This document shows positions 6,108 to 6,550 of a DNA stretch of 6,550 nt, piece by piece (position 1 is the first letter of the stretch; each line of letters opens with the position of its first letter). A program made the translations under genes and the position numbers. Source of the DNA: Candidatus Sumerlaeota bacterium (GTDB lineage: Bacteria; Sumerlaeota; Sumerlaeia; MWCT01); contig JAPLSR010000074.1 in assembly GCA_026398545.1 (NCBI GenBank), positions 1 to 6,550 on the forward strand, written 5' to 3'. The notes beneath the pieces are model-generated. The model ran no database searches. It was given only the letters and a program-made list of their open reading frames with translations, and was not told where the DNA came from.

Positions 6108-6550
6108 ATGAAAAGGTGGAGTATTCCGTTTGCTGGATTCTTGCTCGCTTTAATGGGAGGATTTTCCTATGCATGGGGTGTTTTTATTATTCCTATGGAG
6201 GAAAGATTTGGCTGGACGAAGGCGGAGGCGGCTTTGCCATTTACCGTTTTTATGGTGATATTTGCATTATTTATGATTCCCGCAGGAAGGCTTCAGGATA
6301 AGATAGGACCAGGAAAAGTTTCTGCGATTGGCGCAGTGCTGTTTTTCTTGTCCTACGGCTTGGCTTCATTCGTTGGTCGTTTTCCCTATCCCTGGTGGCT
6401 GATTGCAACATATGGAATTATTGGCGGAATAGCTTGTGCCCTGACTTATGCCTGTGTTGCCCCACCTGCAAGAAAGTGGTTTCCAGATAAACCAGGGCTC
6501 GCTATTTCGTTAGGTGTGATGGGGTTTGGACTGGCTGCTTTGGTCGTAGC
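6108..6550 (+). CDS. MFS transporter, OFA (oxalate/formate antiporter-like) family, 5' part
   Basis: The frame opens at ATG 6108 and runs off the window after 147 complete codons, so roughly the first third of a 12-helix inner-membrane transporter is present. Helices are visible at about 8-28 (FAGFLLALMGGFSYAWGVFIIP), 42-60, 71-89 and 96-118, with a fifth starting at about 131. The loop after helix 2 carries a motif-A variant, GRLQDKIGPGK (60-70). FIIPMEERFGWTKAEAALPF and ARKWFPDKPGLAISLGVMGFG are characteristic of the OFA family, whose members exchange or take up small carboxylates. The substrate cannot be told from this fragment. AAGAGGTG lies about 4 bases before the start. Codons end in A or T more often than in the neighbouring operon. 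It is transcribed away from htrA and no functional link is evident. Confidence 0.88.
   Translation, partial: MKRWSIPFAGFLLALMGGFSYAWGVFIIPMEERFGWTKAEAALPFTVFMVIFALFMIPAGRLQDKIGPGKVSAIGAVLFFLSYGLASFVGRFPYPWWLIATYGIIGGIACALTYACVAPPARKWFPDKPGLAISLGVMGFGLAALVV

Noticed and set aside
6059..6301. 80-codon plus-strand frame overlapping the MFS start
   Set aside because: The MFS frame has clear OFA motifs, membrane helices and a ribosome site. This frame begins inside the leader, runs through the palindrome and ends within the MFS gene.

Overview
The window reads as a piece of a Gram-negative bacterial chromosome. It carries a signal-peptide-bearing periplasmic HtrA protease, a putative lipoprotein and a BatD-like membrane protein. 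I cannot name the organism. The mid-GC composition and gene content would fit a deltaproteobacterium-like lineage or an uncultured Gram-negative phylum, but that is a guess.

Positions 1-5645 hold five genes on the minus strand that look like one operon. In transcription order they are: an htrA/degP-type serine protease (5645 to 4269, or to 4159 if a frameshift is repaired), a BatD-like secreted and membrane-anchored protein (4108-3047), a MoxR-family AAA+ ATPase (2917-1931), a soluble DUF58/vWA-like protein (1912-1001), and a putative lipoprotein joining TPR-like helices to a SurA-type chaperone region (984-10). The last three are separated by only 16-18 bp. The two larger gaps, 50 bp after repaired htrA and 129 bp before moxR, contain small stem-loops. 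A credible sigma70-type promoter lies about 50 bp upstream of htrA.

Positions 5646-6107 form a 462-bp divergent intergenic region. It holds the htrA promoter, a weak plus-strand promoter candidate, an imperfect dyad around 5772-5787 and a strong palindrome at 6066-6089. The plus strand then carries the 5' end of an OFA-type MFS transporter, cut off by the window edge. Its codon use is visibly more AT-rich than that of the operon.

The working model is an inference. HtrA and the SurA-like lipoprotein would handle misfolded envelope proteins. The BatD-like protein would span the inner membrane and link the periplasm to a cytosolic MoxR/DUF58 chaperone pair. The clearest anomaly is a one-base frameshift in htrA that removes most of its second PDZ domain. 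The intact remainder is still readable in the neighbouring frame.
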